Source: Theobroma cacao
Lineage: Eukaryota; Streptophyta; Magnoliopsida; Malvales; Malvaceae
DNA length: 64,000 nucleotides
Reading direction: 5' to 3'
Assembly: GCF_000208745.1 (NCBI RefSeq)
Contig: NC_030850.1
Location: 11,640,640-11,704,639, forward strand
Shown: in pieces, positions 1 to 13,700 of the stretch
How positions within the stretch are numbered: the first letter of the stretch is position 1
How the letters are laid out: the number at the start of each line of letters is the position of its first letter
The notes under the pieces: model-generated
What the model was told of the DNA's origin: nothing
What the model saw: the letters and a program-made list of their open reading frames with translations, nothing else
Database searches by the model: none
Made by a program: the position numbers and the translations under genes

Positions 1-65
1 GGTTAGCACGATGCTTTAAAATTTCAGTTCAGTTAGAAGGAAATTGACAGAACAAGCACACACAC

Positions 66-2597
66 CTGTTTGAAACGGGAGCTTCCGTAGAGCCATTTTG
101 ATTGCTGAATGACCTTGAAAAGAGATCAGGTTGAGATAAATTACCAGAATTATTATCATGTGAATTGCTATCCATACTGAAGAAGTGTATTTCTGAAGTT
201 CCAATAGAAGGCTTCTCATGATTGACAGTATGTTTGAAAGAAATACTTGAAGGATCATTTGCACTAATTGAGCTAGTAAAATCATTCCAAGCAGCAGACA
301 AGTCATCATTATCATCAATTGTTATTTTATCAGGTCTAGCAGCTTGTTTTGAAGGATCACTAAAAGCATCTTGCATAGTAGTTGAGCTTTTAAAATCATT
401 CCACTCACGAAAAGAATTGTCTGATTTGTCAACATTTTTTCTATCAGGTGCCTTGTTGTTGCCAGTTAGCCATTGATCATCTGGAAACCAATCAACGTTC
501 ATTGAGGGAGAATTATGCATACTCTGAGCTGCTCCAGAATCCATAACATCAATAGTTGCATCAAAATTTTCAGCTTGACAAGTTACCTTTGAGGTAGAAT
601 TACTCCATAGATCATCCTGAAACCAATTGTTTGTGCTGGAAACATTGGAGCCATCTTTCGCTTTTCCATCAACAAAATCTTTTCCTGATGCAAAGACAGT
701 ATCCATGTGATCAGAAAGATCAATTGAAGAACCCACTAAAGGATCAAATGATTTGGAACTGTCATTATGATTTGTAGAACTAGCAGATTGAAAGTCAGTG
801 TCCCATCCTGAAAAAGGGTCACTGCTCTTCTCTTCAGTAGAACTGGAACAGTTAGCTGGTTCTTTCCAAGAACTTATCGAAGAACCCCAGGCACTTGAGC
901 CTTTAAAATCATTCCAAGCCCCAAATGAATCATCATCTTCATCATTGGTTCCATCATCCACTGCCTTGTTGCTACTTGTTGGCCATTGATCATCTTCAAT
1001 TCCATTTACACTCACGGGAGATTTTGTATTTCCTAACATCCCATCATCCTTATTACCTACATTCAAATCAGATTGCTCAGCATGATGAACAGTCCCTGAG
1101 GTGGAATTACTCCATAGATCATCTTGAAACCAATTAGTGTGGGATGAAGTTCTGTTATCTACTGCTTTTCCATGAAATGAGTCTTTTCCTGTTCCAAAGA
1201 CACTGTCCGTGTGAGTAGAAAGGTCAGCAGAAGAGCCAGCAAAATTATCAAAAGATTTGGATACCTCATGCTGAGTTTCAAAAGCAGTAGATTCAGAGCC
1301 AGGCCCCCATCCAGAAAAAGAATCATGAACTTTTTCATTCATCGACTTCATACCATCAGTAGTCTGGTCCCAATAAGTTTTAGCAGCATCTGGTGCACTG
1401 GCGGAACCCTTAAAATCATTCCAAGCATCAAAGGAATCATCATCATCATCAGGAGTTCTTTTATTGGGGGTATTGTTGCCAATGATTTGTCCTTGATCAC
1501 CTTGAACCCAGTCAACATTCGCAGAAGAAGAAATATTTGCTTGGTCTATTCTCTCCCCTGAAGTGGAATTACTCTGCATATCATCACGAAACAAGTTGTT
1601 TGTTTGGGATTTGGAAGAAGATTGATTATCATCTTCTTTTCCATCAAACAAATTGTTAACCTGTCCAGAGACCATGTCCACATGGGCAGAAAGATCTTTT
1701 GAGGAACCCACAAAAGGATCAGACGATTGGGAGCTAATAGCATTATGATCTGTTCTAGAATCAGCAGACTGAAAGTCAGCCTGCCAACCAGAAACAGAAC
1801 CACTACTCTTAGAAACCTGATTCTCAAACAAACTAAGGTTTTGACGAGATTGAAACTCACTACCAGTAGAATCAATCTCTTCCTTTAGGGGCAATGTCCC
1901 TTGGGTTGGTATTGAAACAGAATCTCCTTTCCTTTCAGCTAAAAAATCATCATCAAGATCAAGTCCAGCCAAATTCAAATGATTATTCTTTCCCAAACTA
2001 GATTCAAAACTCTCCGGTTCGGCATCATTCCACCTGATCTCTAAATCTAAAAGATCAGATAATCGAAACTCCTGTCGCGGTCCTCTGTTCCATTCATTCC
2101 CTTCTAAAGACTCTCCCACCGTTTCCTACAACACCCAGTTTCTATTTTGTTAAGACTTTTCAAACAGCAACTAACGGCCCTAATTTTGATTTATAATAAT
2201 ATAAAACTTGAACAGATAAACAAGAAAGAGAGTGACTTACAGATCCATCTAAGTTGAGAGAGCGGAGGAACCAGCGGTAACCGGAAGTGGACTTGAATTT
2301 GATGGGCTGAGGGGGCGTCTCACTATTGGACTGGCATTTTCCGCAGAAAATGCAAAAGAGGGAGTCGGGGCCTCGGAGGAGATGGGCTTTGCAGTGGAGG
2401 CAGCGGAAGTGGGGAGAGTCGGAGATTAAGTGAGGGAGGGAAGGGAGATCGGGGAGCGATGAGTCGTTTGGATCGTAGGAAGGGACGTTGGCTTGTTTGC
2501 GGAGTGCGATCTGGAGTTGGGTTATTAGATCCTTCGGGATTTCAACCGCCATTTTTTGCTTTACGCTTTCATCCATCTCATCGTTTTGCATTTGCAA
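66..2597 (-). CDS. DUF7815-like protein with zinc ribbon and WNDF repeats (3' part outside window)
   Basis: Two exons are visible: 2241-2597 and 66-2125, joined in phase 0. A donor GTGTG follows at 65, so more exons lie beyond the left edge. Exon 1 carries a CxxC-x12-CxxC zinc ribbon (Cys66, 69, 82, 85 counted from the first Met). Exon 2 is a long low-complexity, Ser/Asp/Asn-rich region with about three imperfect repeats, each with a DP(F/L)xGSS-type stretch, a DDLWSNSTS-type stretch and an acidic run ending in WNDF. Four WNDF copies are encoded near 1412, 906, 392 and 278. The start is uncertain: Met1, 3, 8 or 16 of the open frame are possible, and Met16 (MAVEIPKDL) looks most like relatives. 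I connect it with plant DUF7815 proteins from memory. No enzymatic function is visible; a trafficking-adaptor role is only a hypothesis from the motifs. Confidence 0.7.
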
Positions 2598-3444
2598 GAG
2601 GGTGAGGGGCGGAGGGGGTTCTTTGGGTTCCTTGTAAACGGCGTCGTTTTGTATCTAGCTTCGCTTCCGGGTCTTTTGGAAACGCACCGTTTCCCTTCGC
2701 TAGTAAAACAGCGCATCAGGTTTAGTAACTAATACAAATGTGTTTTACTATTACACCTTTTTATTAAACTATTGAGCATATTGATACATTATTTCAAAAT
2801 AAATATTGAAAGCAACTATCGAATAAACCATGCAATATGTGACTAAACGAAATAGTTACTGATAAAATAAGATTTTTTTCAATAATTAATTTTAAATTAC
2901 AATTTTTCAAAAACAAGTTAGCTATATTTTAATAAAAAATAATAAAGCTAATAAAATTGTATAATTATATCTCAAACATCATATTACGCGTAACTGTGTA
3001 TATAGTGGCTTTATTTTGGTTAGTAAGGAAGGCTTAAGTCGGTGCGCGGCCCAAAAGTTTGGAATGTTGGCGGATTTCATGGTGCCACGGGGATGGGGAT
3101 CGTGAAATTTATTAAATCTTTTTACTTGAACAAGACTGGGCCTATGCAGGCATGGTCCTACGCGTTGTGGCCACTAGCTGGAACAGTTTGCTCACATTGA
3201 CATTCCTTACATTACAACATCCATATAGTGATTGACAACCCTCTCACAAATTTACGACTGTCAAAAACCGTTTGAATAAAAAAAAAACACTAAATAAATC
3301 AGTGTCCAGCAAGAAGAAGCAGAGCTAGGATTTGACATTTGCCGACTACCGCATCAATTGATCTCCGAATCCATACAACTGGACCAAATCTTTCTTCGTC
3401 TGATTTCCAGTAAGCCCAAAAAAGTGACTTCTCGGAAATAAGAA
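2598..3444. other. divergent intergenic region
   Basis: About 850 bases separate the start of the minus-strand DUF7815-like gene from the plus-strand DUF1068 gene, so both promoters must lie here. The 100 bases next to each gene are GC-richer, and the middle (about 2750-2990) is strongly AT-rich. No open frame, RNA gene or element was recognised. Confidence 0.6.
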
Positions 3445-6040
3445 ATGGCAGTGAACCAAGCGGCGGCGTTGAAGGTGGGGTTGGGTCTAATGGGTCTGTG
3501 TTTGTTCGGCTACATAGTGGGTCCACCTCTGTACTGGCATTTCATGGAAGGCTTAGCAGCCGTCAGCCATTCCTCCAACACTTGCCCTCCTTGCCTTTGC
3601 GATTGCTCTTCTCAGCCTCTCCTCACAATTCCTGAAGGTATTTCCAGATCTGGGCTAGATCGCATTTCTCTCGCTTTTCTTCTTTTCATTTGTATATCGA
3701 TCTGAAATTTAAATTTATTTTTGTTGTTTCAAAGTGTGTTTATGTGCGTCCTATTCATGCCACATTTATCTACAATTGGTGAATGGAGATCCTGGAATTT
3801 CCTTCTTATTCAGCGAATCCACAATTGCTTAATGCCAATGTCTAATTTGCGCTGGATGAGTTTGACATTTATATAACAATCCAATTTTCCTGCCTAGTCT
3901 GGATAACATTTGTTAAAGTAACTGTGGCATTTGCCCCAACGTCACAATCTTTTACTTACTACATTTATTCTATGTTGCTTCTGTTATAAATAAATGAGAT
4001 TTTAATTAGTAAAGCACGATACCTTTGGCTATATGGGTATTGGTCGGTAATGATGCGTATAATTGTTGAAACTTATGCCTGTTTTATGCGTGTTCACATG
4101 ACTTTGATGTTGTTCTTCACGTTTTTCTTTTTTTTTCTTTCTGGATGGGTTTTTTTATGTTTATTGGTTTCAATTACTAGCATTTTGTGCCCTATTTGCC
4201 CTGTGAGATTCCAAGTTTCCGTTGTTATTTTGGTTTTTTCAAAAATTTGCAATTGGCTCTTAGGTGCTGAGTGTATGATCTTTCATATTTTGTTCTCTCT
4301 AAAATTTATGCTAATTTTGTGATTCTGTCTTTAATTTGTGCAGGACTGAGCAATGCTTCCTTTGCAGGTCAGTTTCCAGTTTCTATATTAAGGATATATT
4401 TATTGGAATATGGGAATAAGTAACGTAAATCAAGAAAAAATTGGTGATTTTTGGTCTGCATAAGCATGAGCATGTAATACTTAGAGCTGTCCAATGTTTG
4501 CTTTCTTCCCATTTCTACTGGTCTATCTAACTGTCATGTATTAGTATTGATCAAAGGGGAGAGAGAGAGAGAGAGATGGAGTGAGAGATACATCAGGTTA
4601 AGCTTTCCTTTTCCTTGTCTTTTGGTAAAATTCATCTTTGGTCCTCAGCTCAACACCATCTTAGTGAGAGAACAAATGCAAAAGTTTGTTAGGAAAATTA
4701 GAGAATGAGGGTATCACTGGGTAAAACACTTGTTTCTTTAAATGTTATGACTTTTGGATCAGCTCTAACTTTATTATGACAGCAGACTGATTCATGATTT
4801 CTTGGTTACTGTGTGACCATATTTCTCCCATGACTTTCTTTCAGGTGTCATATTTGCTTTAAGATGTTTTATGCCTTATATATATCATGAACTGAGATCA
4901 GTAATTTTCCATAATTTCTCTTATCCTTCTGTCTTTGTGCACTTATTGCTCTCAAGCCACATGAAAAGTGCTGAACATGATGTTTATGCAAATGTAACAA
5001 TGTTTCTATGTGATTGATTCTGAGTGCTGCTATGTAACAGTGGCATGTCCAAGCCATGTTTCTATGTGATTGATTGCAAATGAATAATGTTGTGAAAATT
5101 GAACTTTGTTGCTATAGCACCTAAATAAGATCAACTGGTAAGTCTGGCAGAAAAAGAAAATGCTTTTCTACAGAAATGATTAGACAAACACAATCCCACT
5201 TTCTGCTTTCTTCTTTTACCTTCTTATGTTGTCTAAAGAAGGAGACTAAATTGCAGGTTGACAGTAGGGTGCTTAGAGAAATGTACTATGTGTTATTAAT
5301 CTTAAGGAACCGTGAGCAATATAAGCTAAAGGAATTGGAGGTGAGAGTATGTATTTTATAAATAAAAGTTCCTATTGAAGCTTAAGAAAGAATTAAGAAC
5401 GTTTCTTGGACTTAGATTTTGTTCGGATGGTACTGCTATATTCACTCTTAATTTCAATTGAAACTACTTGATAATTGATATTGTGGTAATATGTGATCTA
5501 TAAGATAATTTGCATATGGATGTGTTATTAAAGGAAGTAATCCTCTCGTATCGCTTTGACAAAAGCCACTGCCTTCGTTTAAAGATTTGTACTAATTGCA
5601 GAGTAGATGATTTTATTCCATGATGATATTACCTTTTTGGTTTTATGTTTTATATGGACAGTGTCTTGATGGTTAAATTTGAATATTCTGCAGATTGCAC
5701 AAAGCATGATCCAGAGGTGAGTGAGGATACTGAAAAGAACTTTGCAGATCTTTTGACAGAAGAATTGAAGCTAAGAGAAGCTGAAACTTTGGAAAGTCAG
5801 CAACGTGCTGACATGGCACTACTTGAGGCTAAGAAGATAGCATCACAGTATCAAAAGGAAGCAGACAAATGCAATTCGGGTATGGAAACATGTGAAGAAG
5901 CAAGGGAGAAAGCTGAAGCTGCACTTGCAGCTCAAAAGAAACTGACAACAATGTGGGAATTGAGAGCTCGTCAAAAAGGATGGAGAGAAGGGGTTACCAA
6001 CTCTCGTACGCAATCACAGGGTAATGTTCAAGCTGTCTAA
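3445..6040 (+). CDS. DUF1068 family membrane protein
   Basis: Three coding exons: 3445-3637, 4344-4367 and 5694-6040, giving 187 residues. The middle exon is only 24 nt, encodes LSNASFA plus split codons on both sides, and has clean AG and GT borders. Introns are 706 and 1326 nt. An N-terminal membrane segment spans about residues 8-28 (KVGLGLMGLCLFGYIVGPPL), followed by a Cys-rich stretch (CPPCLCDC), then a long charged helix rich in Glu, Lys and Ala that looks like a coiled coil (EEAREKAEAALAAQKK). This order matches the plant DUF1068 family closely, including length. Molecular function is unknown; a single-pass membrane protein with its coiled coil on one side is the safest description. 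The ATG at 3445 directly precedes the conserved segment. Confidence 0.93.
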
Positions 6041-7781
6041 ATGATCCACCATGGCCTCACAGAAAATTATTAGAAAATGTATTACTTTTTAAACACTGCT
6101 CATTGCTCTGCATGTTGATTCTGGTGTATCTTATTGCATTACCGCAAAGGCGGGCCTTACAGTCATAAATTCCAGAGTTTATCCTATAGGCAGTCCCAAT
6201 TTAGTTCTTATGAATGATCGCAAGTATAGTTATTCTTATTTTTATGGAGCCACTTAAAACAACCACCTTGTTTGTAAAGCCCGAATTTCCCTGCATGTTG
6301 GCATTCTGGTGAAAATTGCTCTTGTAGACCATTTTAAATCGTAGGCACTCTTGTAAGACTCTTAAAAGTGATTATAATTCAGGAGAGAACAAAGAAAAGT
6401 TGGACTATGAAACTTGTTTGCTAGTGAAAACTTTGTTGTTTTGTACTTGCCGTTGTTTCCTAGTCCTTTTGAGCTGTGAGAATTTTCTCAAGCACTGGTA
6501 CTTCATTCCAACGCGTTGGGTGGTCTCCGCAAGTGACTTTAGTAAGATGCTGGTAAACTCGGCTTTGTTATTATAATTATATTACGTTGAAGAACAGCTT
6601 TTTTATATATATATTTGGAGAAACAAATTTGGTTTTTATTTTTTTTTTAGATAGATTATGTATCAATCAATAAATCAAATGTTCGAGTGCATGTTGAAAA
6701 ACAGCATTTAAACTTTGAGAATTCTGATCTATACTTTTGAAATTGAATCCTCTTCCATGGGTGTGTAACAAGAGAGTATATCATCTACAATCATTGTATA
6801 CAATTGTTTAGTCACAATATCATGCGTTGCTTAAGATTTATCAAAATATTATATGAAACTCATATTTATAAATTTCAAAGGTAAAGGAGCTCAACTAGAA
6901 CGAGTTAGGAATTATCATCTATAATTGACCTGTAAATGTAAACTATGGACTGGAATTTATGATTAATCTTTCTTAATTTTCGATCATTAGGAGGTATATT
7001 GATTATCTTGACAGTGGCAATTGTACAAAGATTTTTCCCTGTTTTTCCTTACTCTTGGTGCACTCGGCAATGGCAGGCAGGCCAGGTGGGCTTCTTTGAG
7101 GTTTTACATCATTTGAATTTGGACCTTTTGTGGGCTTTAATTTTCTTTTCATCTTCGCAACAGTCTGTTGATCTCTCCTTCCTTTTAAGTTAGGTTTGGA
7201 TGAACTAGTCATCTCCTTTTTTTTTTTTTTTAAATTACTACGTAAAAAGCGTCATGAATAATTGATCATTTAGGGCGATAATTATATTTAATAGTTAATT
7301 TGATTACACATATAAGCGACAACTTTAAAGACTCGAAAAATCTAAAGCATTATTTTGATTGATACGTCGAGAAAAGACATAGGATAGGAGTGGCAACGTG
7401 GCATCTTAAACAAGAGTGCTTGTGACCACAAGTGTTAACCAAGCAGCTGTTTCATTGTTGTCATGTCAGGGAAAACGAATTTTGTCTTGGCCCTCCTAGA
7501 AAGGACAAGACAATGTCAATTACCACTGCCCAATGCCCATCCTCTTCAGGGCCCAGGCTTTTATACACCTCTCTCATCATTCATTCCCACAAGTTAATTA
7601 AATTAGGGGTTCGTCGAACAAAAACATAAGAAAAGAAAGAAGAAATGGACGATCATCATCGCCATTCGTTAATGAATCCATGGGACCTCCATATCTTTAC
7701 TTCAATTTATCTGAAGATATAATAAACATCGGTCCATCAAAATTTTCTTCACAAAATAAAATACTCTACTCCTATCTGTCA
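6041..7781. other. intergenic region between convergent genes
   Basis: This spacer lies between the 3' ends of the DUF1068 gene (+) and the hydroperoxide lyase gene (-). It holds their 3' UTRs and AT-rich sequence. Small open frames near 7000-7200 and 7430-7630 show no recognisable protein. A short dispersed repeat is listed separately at 6645-6712. Confidence 0.6.
6645..6712 (+). repeat. dispersed repeat fragment, copy 1
   Basis: After a T-run, the segment reads GATTATGTATCAATCAATAA, then a stretch ending CGAGTGCATGT. A close relative in the same orientation occurs at 49571-49676. It looks like the end of a dispersed retroelement, but no complete copy is present, so the class is not decided. 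Confidence 0.5.
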
Positions 7782-10700
7782 TCACTTTGCCTTTTCAACG
7801 GCTGTGATTTTACTAGAGTCCCCACTGAATGAATCATACCTTTGAAACATGTGAGCCACTATTAGCGAGGCCGACAGAGTCACATAATCCTTTCCCGCAC
7901 ACTGCTTATTCGACTCGCTCGGTGACCCCGTCTGTGGCCCATTCGACCAGAACAAGTTACTCAGCAACTCTTTCCCTTTCCCCACGAACCGGTCCGGCTT
8001 AAAACTCTCCGGTTCATCGAAAACTTTGCCATCTCTCATTGCCAAAGGTTGATACCCACACAACAACTCACCTTCTTTTATGTCGAAAACCGAGTCATGA
8101 GAAGCGAGTTGAAAATCCTTCCTAGCTCGTGCATATTGAAGTGCAACAGGCGGGTTCAAACGCAACGTTTCGTAAACAACTGAGTTCACCAGCTCCATCT
8201 CTTTCAACGAATCAAAACTCAACCTTGTTGATGACCCATTCATTTTCCTCACTTCTTCCCTTAACCTGGCTTGTAACCCAGTTTTATCACTAGCTATAGC
8301 GGCGAACAATGTTGGTAAAAATATAGAGAAACCACCAAAGGCATTGAAGCCAAGAACAAAGATCAAGTTGTGGATGGCATCGGCTGCGGAAAGGCCGAAG
8401 TCTATTTCACCGCGCTGTACAACTTCTTGACCGTGCCGTTCAATGAAGTGATAGAGTTTTTGGTAGCCTCCGCTGACGAGGGCGTGAGGATAAGTGTATG
8501 AGTGAAGAAAGATTTCTTCCAGGGGCTGAATGACTCGGACGGAAATGGTGGGGAGGAGTTGGAGGCCGAGCCATAAGTTGAGGGTGAAGGGAGCGGAATT
8601 GGCTATGTCAGGGTCGATGGTAGGGTCAGCTCCAAGGATAGACTTGGCGAGGAAGTTGAAGAGCATGCTTTGGAGATGTGGGATGTAGGATGAGCTGCCG
8701 TTTGTAGAGATTTCGGATTCGATGGTGTCCAAGAATTTGTCGAGGTTGCCAAGGAGCTCTGTCACCCACACCTTGGAGCTCCGCTTGAGAATGTCCATGG
8801 CAAAGTTCTTGAGCTGTCCAAGATCAAAGGACGTTGTATCATGACTTTCCATGAAGACGTGAAATATGAGCAACATAATTCTTTAGGGGAAAATGAAATC
8901 AAAGCTCTTACTAACCATTATTTAATCCCATCTAAAAATATACTTTTCCTATGTAATTCAGTGCATTAAAAACTGCTGATTTACAGATATAATCTCAAAA
9001 TTATAGTCCAAAGCATAACAAATTTTCTCCCCCGTACAGTCTCATACAATGATGTATTACTTATTTATTCTGAAGTTTCCCACTTACATATTTTTTCTCT
9101 TTTGGCCACAAAGACTTCAACTTATTGACAGCTATTTATATATACATGTCCCGTTTAGTTGATTTTTTTTTGTTATTTATATTTTATTTATTTTTTTCTA
9201 ACAAATAAAAACATACTTGTTCAATCAAAATATGTATTATATATCAAAATCTTATATAAATATAATATCATATTATATCATAAGATACGATAAAAAATTT
9301 AAAATTAATAAATAACATGTACACATATAAAATGAAAAAAAAAAGTTTTAACAGTGTTATAAATTGAAAAAATGGTCGGTTTTTAATTCAACCTCTTAAC
9401 ATGTTCCTTAATAGTATATATTTTTAAATACATATATTTTTCATATTAATTTATTAATTAAAAGTAAAAATTTTGACATGTTGAATTCTTTTTTCGTTAA
9501 TATTTGCCTAGAGTCTAAACCTTTAAAGTTAAAACTCATATTAAAAACTTTTTCATGTTTCACTTTAAAGAAAATAAATAAAAAATATATATTTTTAATT
9601 ATTAGGCAGCATAAAATTAATATGTTTGTCAAAGTGTACTGTATTATATCTTACTATACATATCACATATCTAACTATATACTTTTGATACTTAATCGAA
9701 TATAATATAATATATATGATTTAATCATCCATATCATATTGTATTATACATATTATGTATTATACAATATTGATAATTATATATAAAAATATAAAAAAAA
9801 GTGAAACTTAAATCAATCATAAAATTAAAAAACTAATAGTTCTATGAAGGCAAATAATAGTACTTTCTAATATACGCCTATCAAAGATGCACCTCCCTAA
9901 AATTTTACCAAAGTCATGCATCTTTTAAAATGGAATACAAATGAAGTACCTTGAATTATAATCATATACTTGCTCCGAAAGGAAAAAGAGGAATTTTACT
10001 CGGACAACAACACTCCTGCATTTACCGATTGAGGTGTTCATAATTAGACCTGGTAATTCGTGTTTTCGTATCTTTAACGTGTCAAACACGATTAGACACG
10101 AAACATGTTAAGACTAAACACGAACACGACACGTTTAATATTCGTGTCTTAAATTTGAAACACGTACACGTACACGTTTAATACACGTATAACACGACAC
10201 GACACGAGTAACACGTTTTACACGTTTATTAAACGTGTCAATATACAACACGACACGATTAATAACACGTTTAACACGATTAAATAAAAAAATTTATAAT
10301 TAAATATAATTTTATTATTTAAATTTAAAATCTATAATTATAAAAATAATTATAACAAAAATAATAATAATAATAACATCAAATATAATAAAATTTAATA
10401 TAAATAACATACATAAAATTCATTATCATATATAAGGTTAAAATACACATTAAATAATTATTAAAAATTATTTATATAAGGTTAAAATAGTTTTTAACTA
10501 TTAATGTTTAATAAGTTAATAAACGTGTCATGTATACACGTTTAAACACGATAACATGATTAAATAAACGTGTTTAAACGTGTTTGTCGTGTCTGACACG
10601 TTAAAACACGAAACACGTTAAAGGTAAACCCAAAACCTGTTTAACCCGTGTCTTCTCGTGTCATGTTAATGTGTCGTGTCCAAAATTACCAAGTCTATTC

Positions 10701-13700
10701 ATAGCCCAGACTAACTTTGGATCAACCTATGGAGGAGGCTCTCTTTTTTAAAGCTAAGCTTGAGCCTGGTCTAACTCATCTATTTAACTATATTTAAATT
10801 GATCTTTTCATTGATAAATTCGATATATACCCTCCAAGTCTATCGACATGTTTTATTGAAAACATTAATATTGATTTTGTATATTAAAATAATAAAATGT
10901 TTTCTTTATTTATGAATTTATATATTTTTATATGTTTATTACTTGAAAAAAGTTTTTTTAGTAAATTCAAAAGAATTATAAGTTGTTATAATTATGAAAT
11001 CCTCACTATATCAAAGCATCATTCCTAAAATGCTTTTAGACGATGCTTTATCAAGATAGAACAATGATATAAGTCAAAATATTAGCATATGTTATGTTTC
11101 TTAGTTATAAAATAAGCAATCAATTTCATAAATTAAAATATTAAGATACTTGAAACAAATATATGACTCACCATGAGAATTTCATCTAATTTTTTTTATC
11201 TTTGCTCAATAATTACATTTTTGTATTTTATTAAAATGTCTATGAAAATATTCTCATGTCGCAATCGTGTAAGTGATCTTTAGTCTTGAGATCATTAGGT
11301 TCCCTTAAGTAGAGATTGCTATATTTTGATATTACCCCAAGTAGTCATAATCAATTATGTACAACGGGATATACGGTGGGTATAAGATGAATCACATGAA
11401 GAGAAATGAATGATCAATAAAACATACATAAAGTGATTTAAGGGAGATATCTCATAGCTTGTTAGCATGTCTTGCAACCCAAGAGAATCCTTAGCTAAGG
11501 TAGAATGAAGATTCAAAAAATGAGTTTTTCAAATTCCATTAAGGTATTAAGAGTAAGCTTTAAGAACTAAAATGATAAAGACATTATTAAGCAGACACTC
11601 CATCATGTTCAATGTCTTATCAAGCTATTGGATTATGAAGGATTGAATTACACTAGTAGACTGAATATGGAAAGATTAAATCAAATCTTTTTAACTCTTC
11701 TTAATATTTGAGTAGTCATAACATATATCTAGATGTCAATTTTGACTTATTAATATAAACTAATCAATAAAGAAATTGATGATAAATGCAAATTGTTTGA
11801 TTTATTTAATTCTTATTATATTTGGATTTTTGATCATATATATTGTCAACATATTAAGAACTTAATGGATCACATACATTAAAAGATTACAAGTAAAAAT
11901 ATAAAATTGAGATTTAATTGGACCTAATTGAAAAGAACTATTAACTTTAAAGAACTAAATTGAAAGAGTTCAATTTTGTCAAGACAATTTTGCAAATCCT
12001 ATTGGGGTTAGGATTTATGGTTTTGCTTAAATAAGTTTTTATGTTGCACTTCAAAGCTGCCAAACACTCGAAGGGCAAGTAAGAGAAGTGGGAGGAGAGA
12101 TTTCGATAACCAACAGAACCCCAAAAACCTTGAGAATCGACAATCCCCTAGAAGCAATCCCTAGGTATCAATTTTGAACCCTTAACCCTAAATATCAACA
12201 CTTTTTCCTCTAATTCCTCCTCCTCTTTGTGTCTTTTATTCCCTTATGGCATGCTTGGTTCACTGGAAAGAATAGAATAAGAATAGAATAGTCATTTCAA
12301 GAGAATAGAATAAAGGAAGAATAGCTATAACATAGATTGATTCATGGGAATAAAATAGGATAGAAATTGCTATTATTACTTATTCCATTATTTGATTGGC
12401 AGGAATAATTTTAAGAATGGTTAAGGAATAATGAATAAATGATAAAAATACCCTTTATTAAAATTTAAAAAATTTTTAATTAAAAAACAAAAAAAAACTA
12501 TGATGAAAAATAAATATTCTTTATTAAAATTAAAGAATTTTATTTTGTTAAAAGATAAAAATATTCTGAACAATAAAATCAAAATAACTTTTACTATAAT
12601 TAAATGATATTTTCACCAAAATACAAACATATTTTTATTATAATTAATAATATTTTGTATTAAAGATAATTAACCTTTTTATTATAATTAAATAATATAA
12701 ATATATTAAATGATATTTAAATATTTTCGTTTCCATTTTTTTTAAATGAAGTGAAAAATTCTTTGTAAAGGAGTATTTTTGTAAAGTGGAGCGGGGTGGT
12801 AGTGACTGGAAGCTCCAAAAACAGAATTGCTTTAGAGAGAGAGGAGTGAGGAAGAGAGAAAAAAGAATGAGTCTAGTATTATTTTATAAGGTAATTTTTG
12901 ATATTGTAAAGGGATATTTTTGTTTAATTTTTAAAAATTTGGAATAGTTATTATCAAGAGGTTTGGTAACGGTTATTTAAGTTCCTCTTCAAATGGCTAT
13001 TTCGAGAAATAACTATTCCATTAAACTAAATGTAACTTTATCTCAAAAATCAAGGTAAGTACAATAAGAAGAAACAAAAAAGAAAAAATTTTTAAGAGCC
13101 TGTCAAACAGCCCTGTGATCATCCCAGCCAAGAACGATCCTCAACGGTTCCAAGACACAAGAAGCTACTAAACACGCTCAGATGACAAGGCATTAACCCA
13201 TCCACTAGATTTTAAATCCTGAGTCCTTTGTGCTCAAGGACACAGAGGCATGAGCCCATAGAGCAGATCCAATTCAAGTAAGATCGTGCTCTGCGTGTTT
13301 TGCCTCAAGAAATAAATAGCAGTGATTAATAATCTGAATTTTCGATGTGGGGCTTCATCACACGTTAGTGGGAATGGCATTGTGTCTGTAGTTGTCGAGA
13401 GTTAAAAAGTTTACTTGCAGTATTGCATTACCTTGCATTAGGATCTAAGCAACAGACATTTGTCAAGAGTTGTGTTTTTGCATGGAGGAAACTTACCGCT
13501 GCATCCATCTATAGGTTTATTATTTTGGCCAGAGCATCCGTCTAGGTTTAGAAAACCACACCTTGGCACTTTATGTAATGGGATTTGATCTTTGGTATTG
13601 GTAGACAGGGCGTTTGCATTTACCACTAATATGCTTGGCCTCAGAGCCAGTTCAAAATCAAATTCCAAACTTCGGTGGGTTTTAAAATAATAGGAATGGT

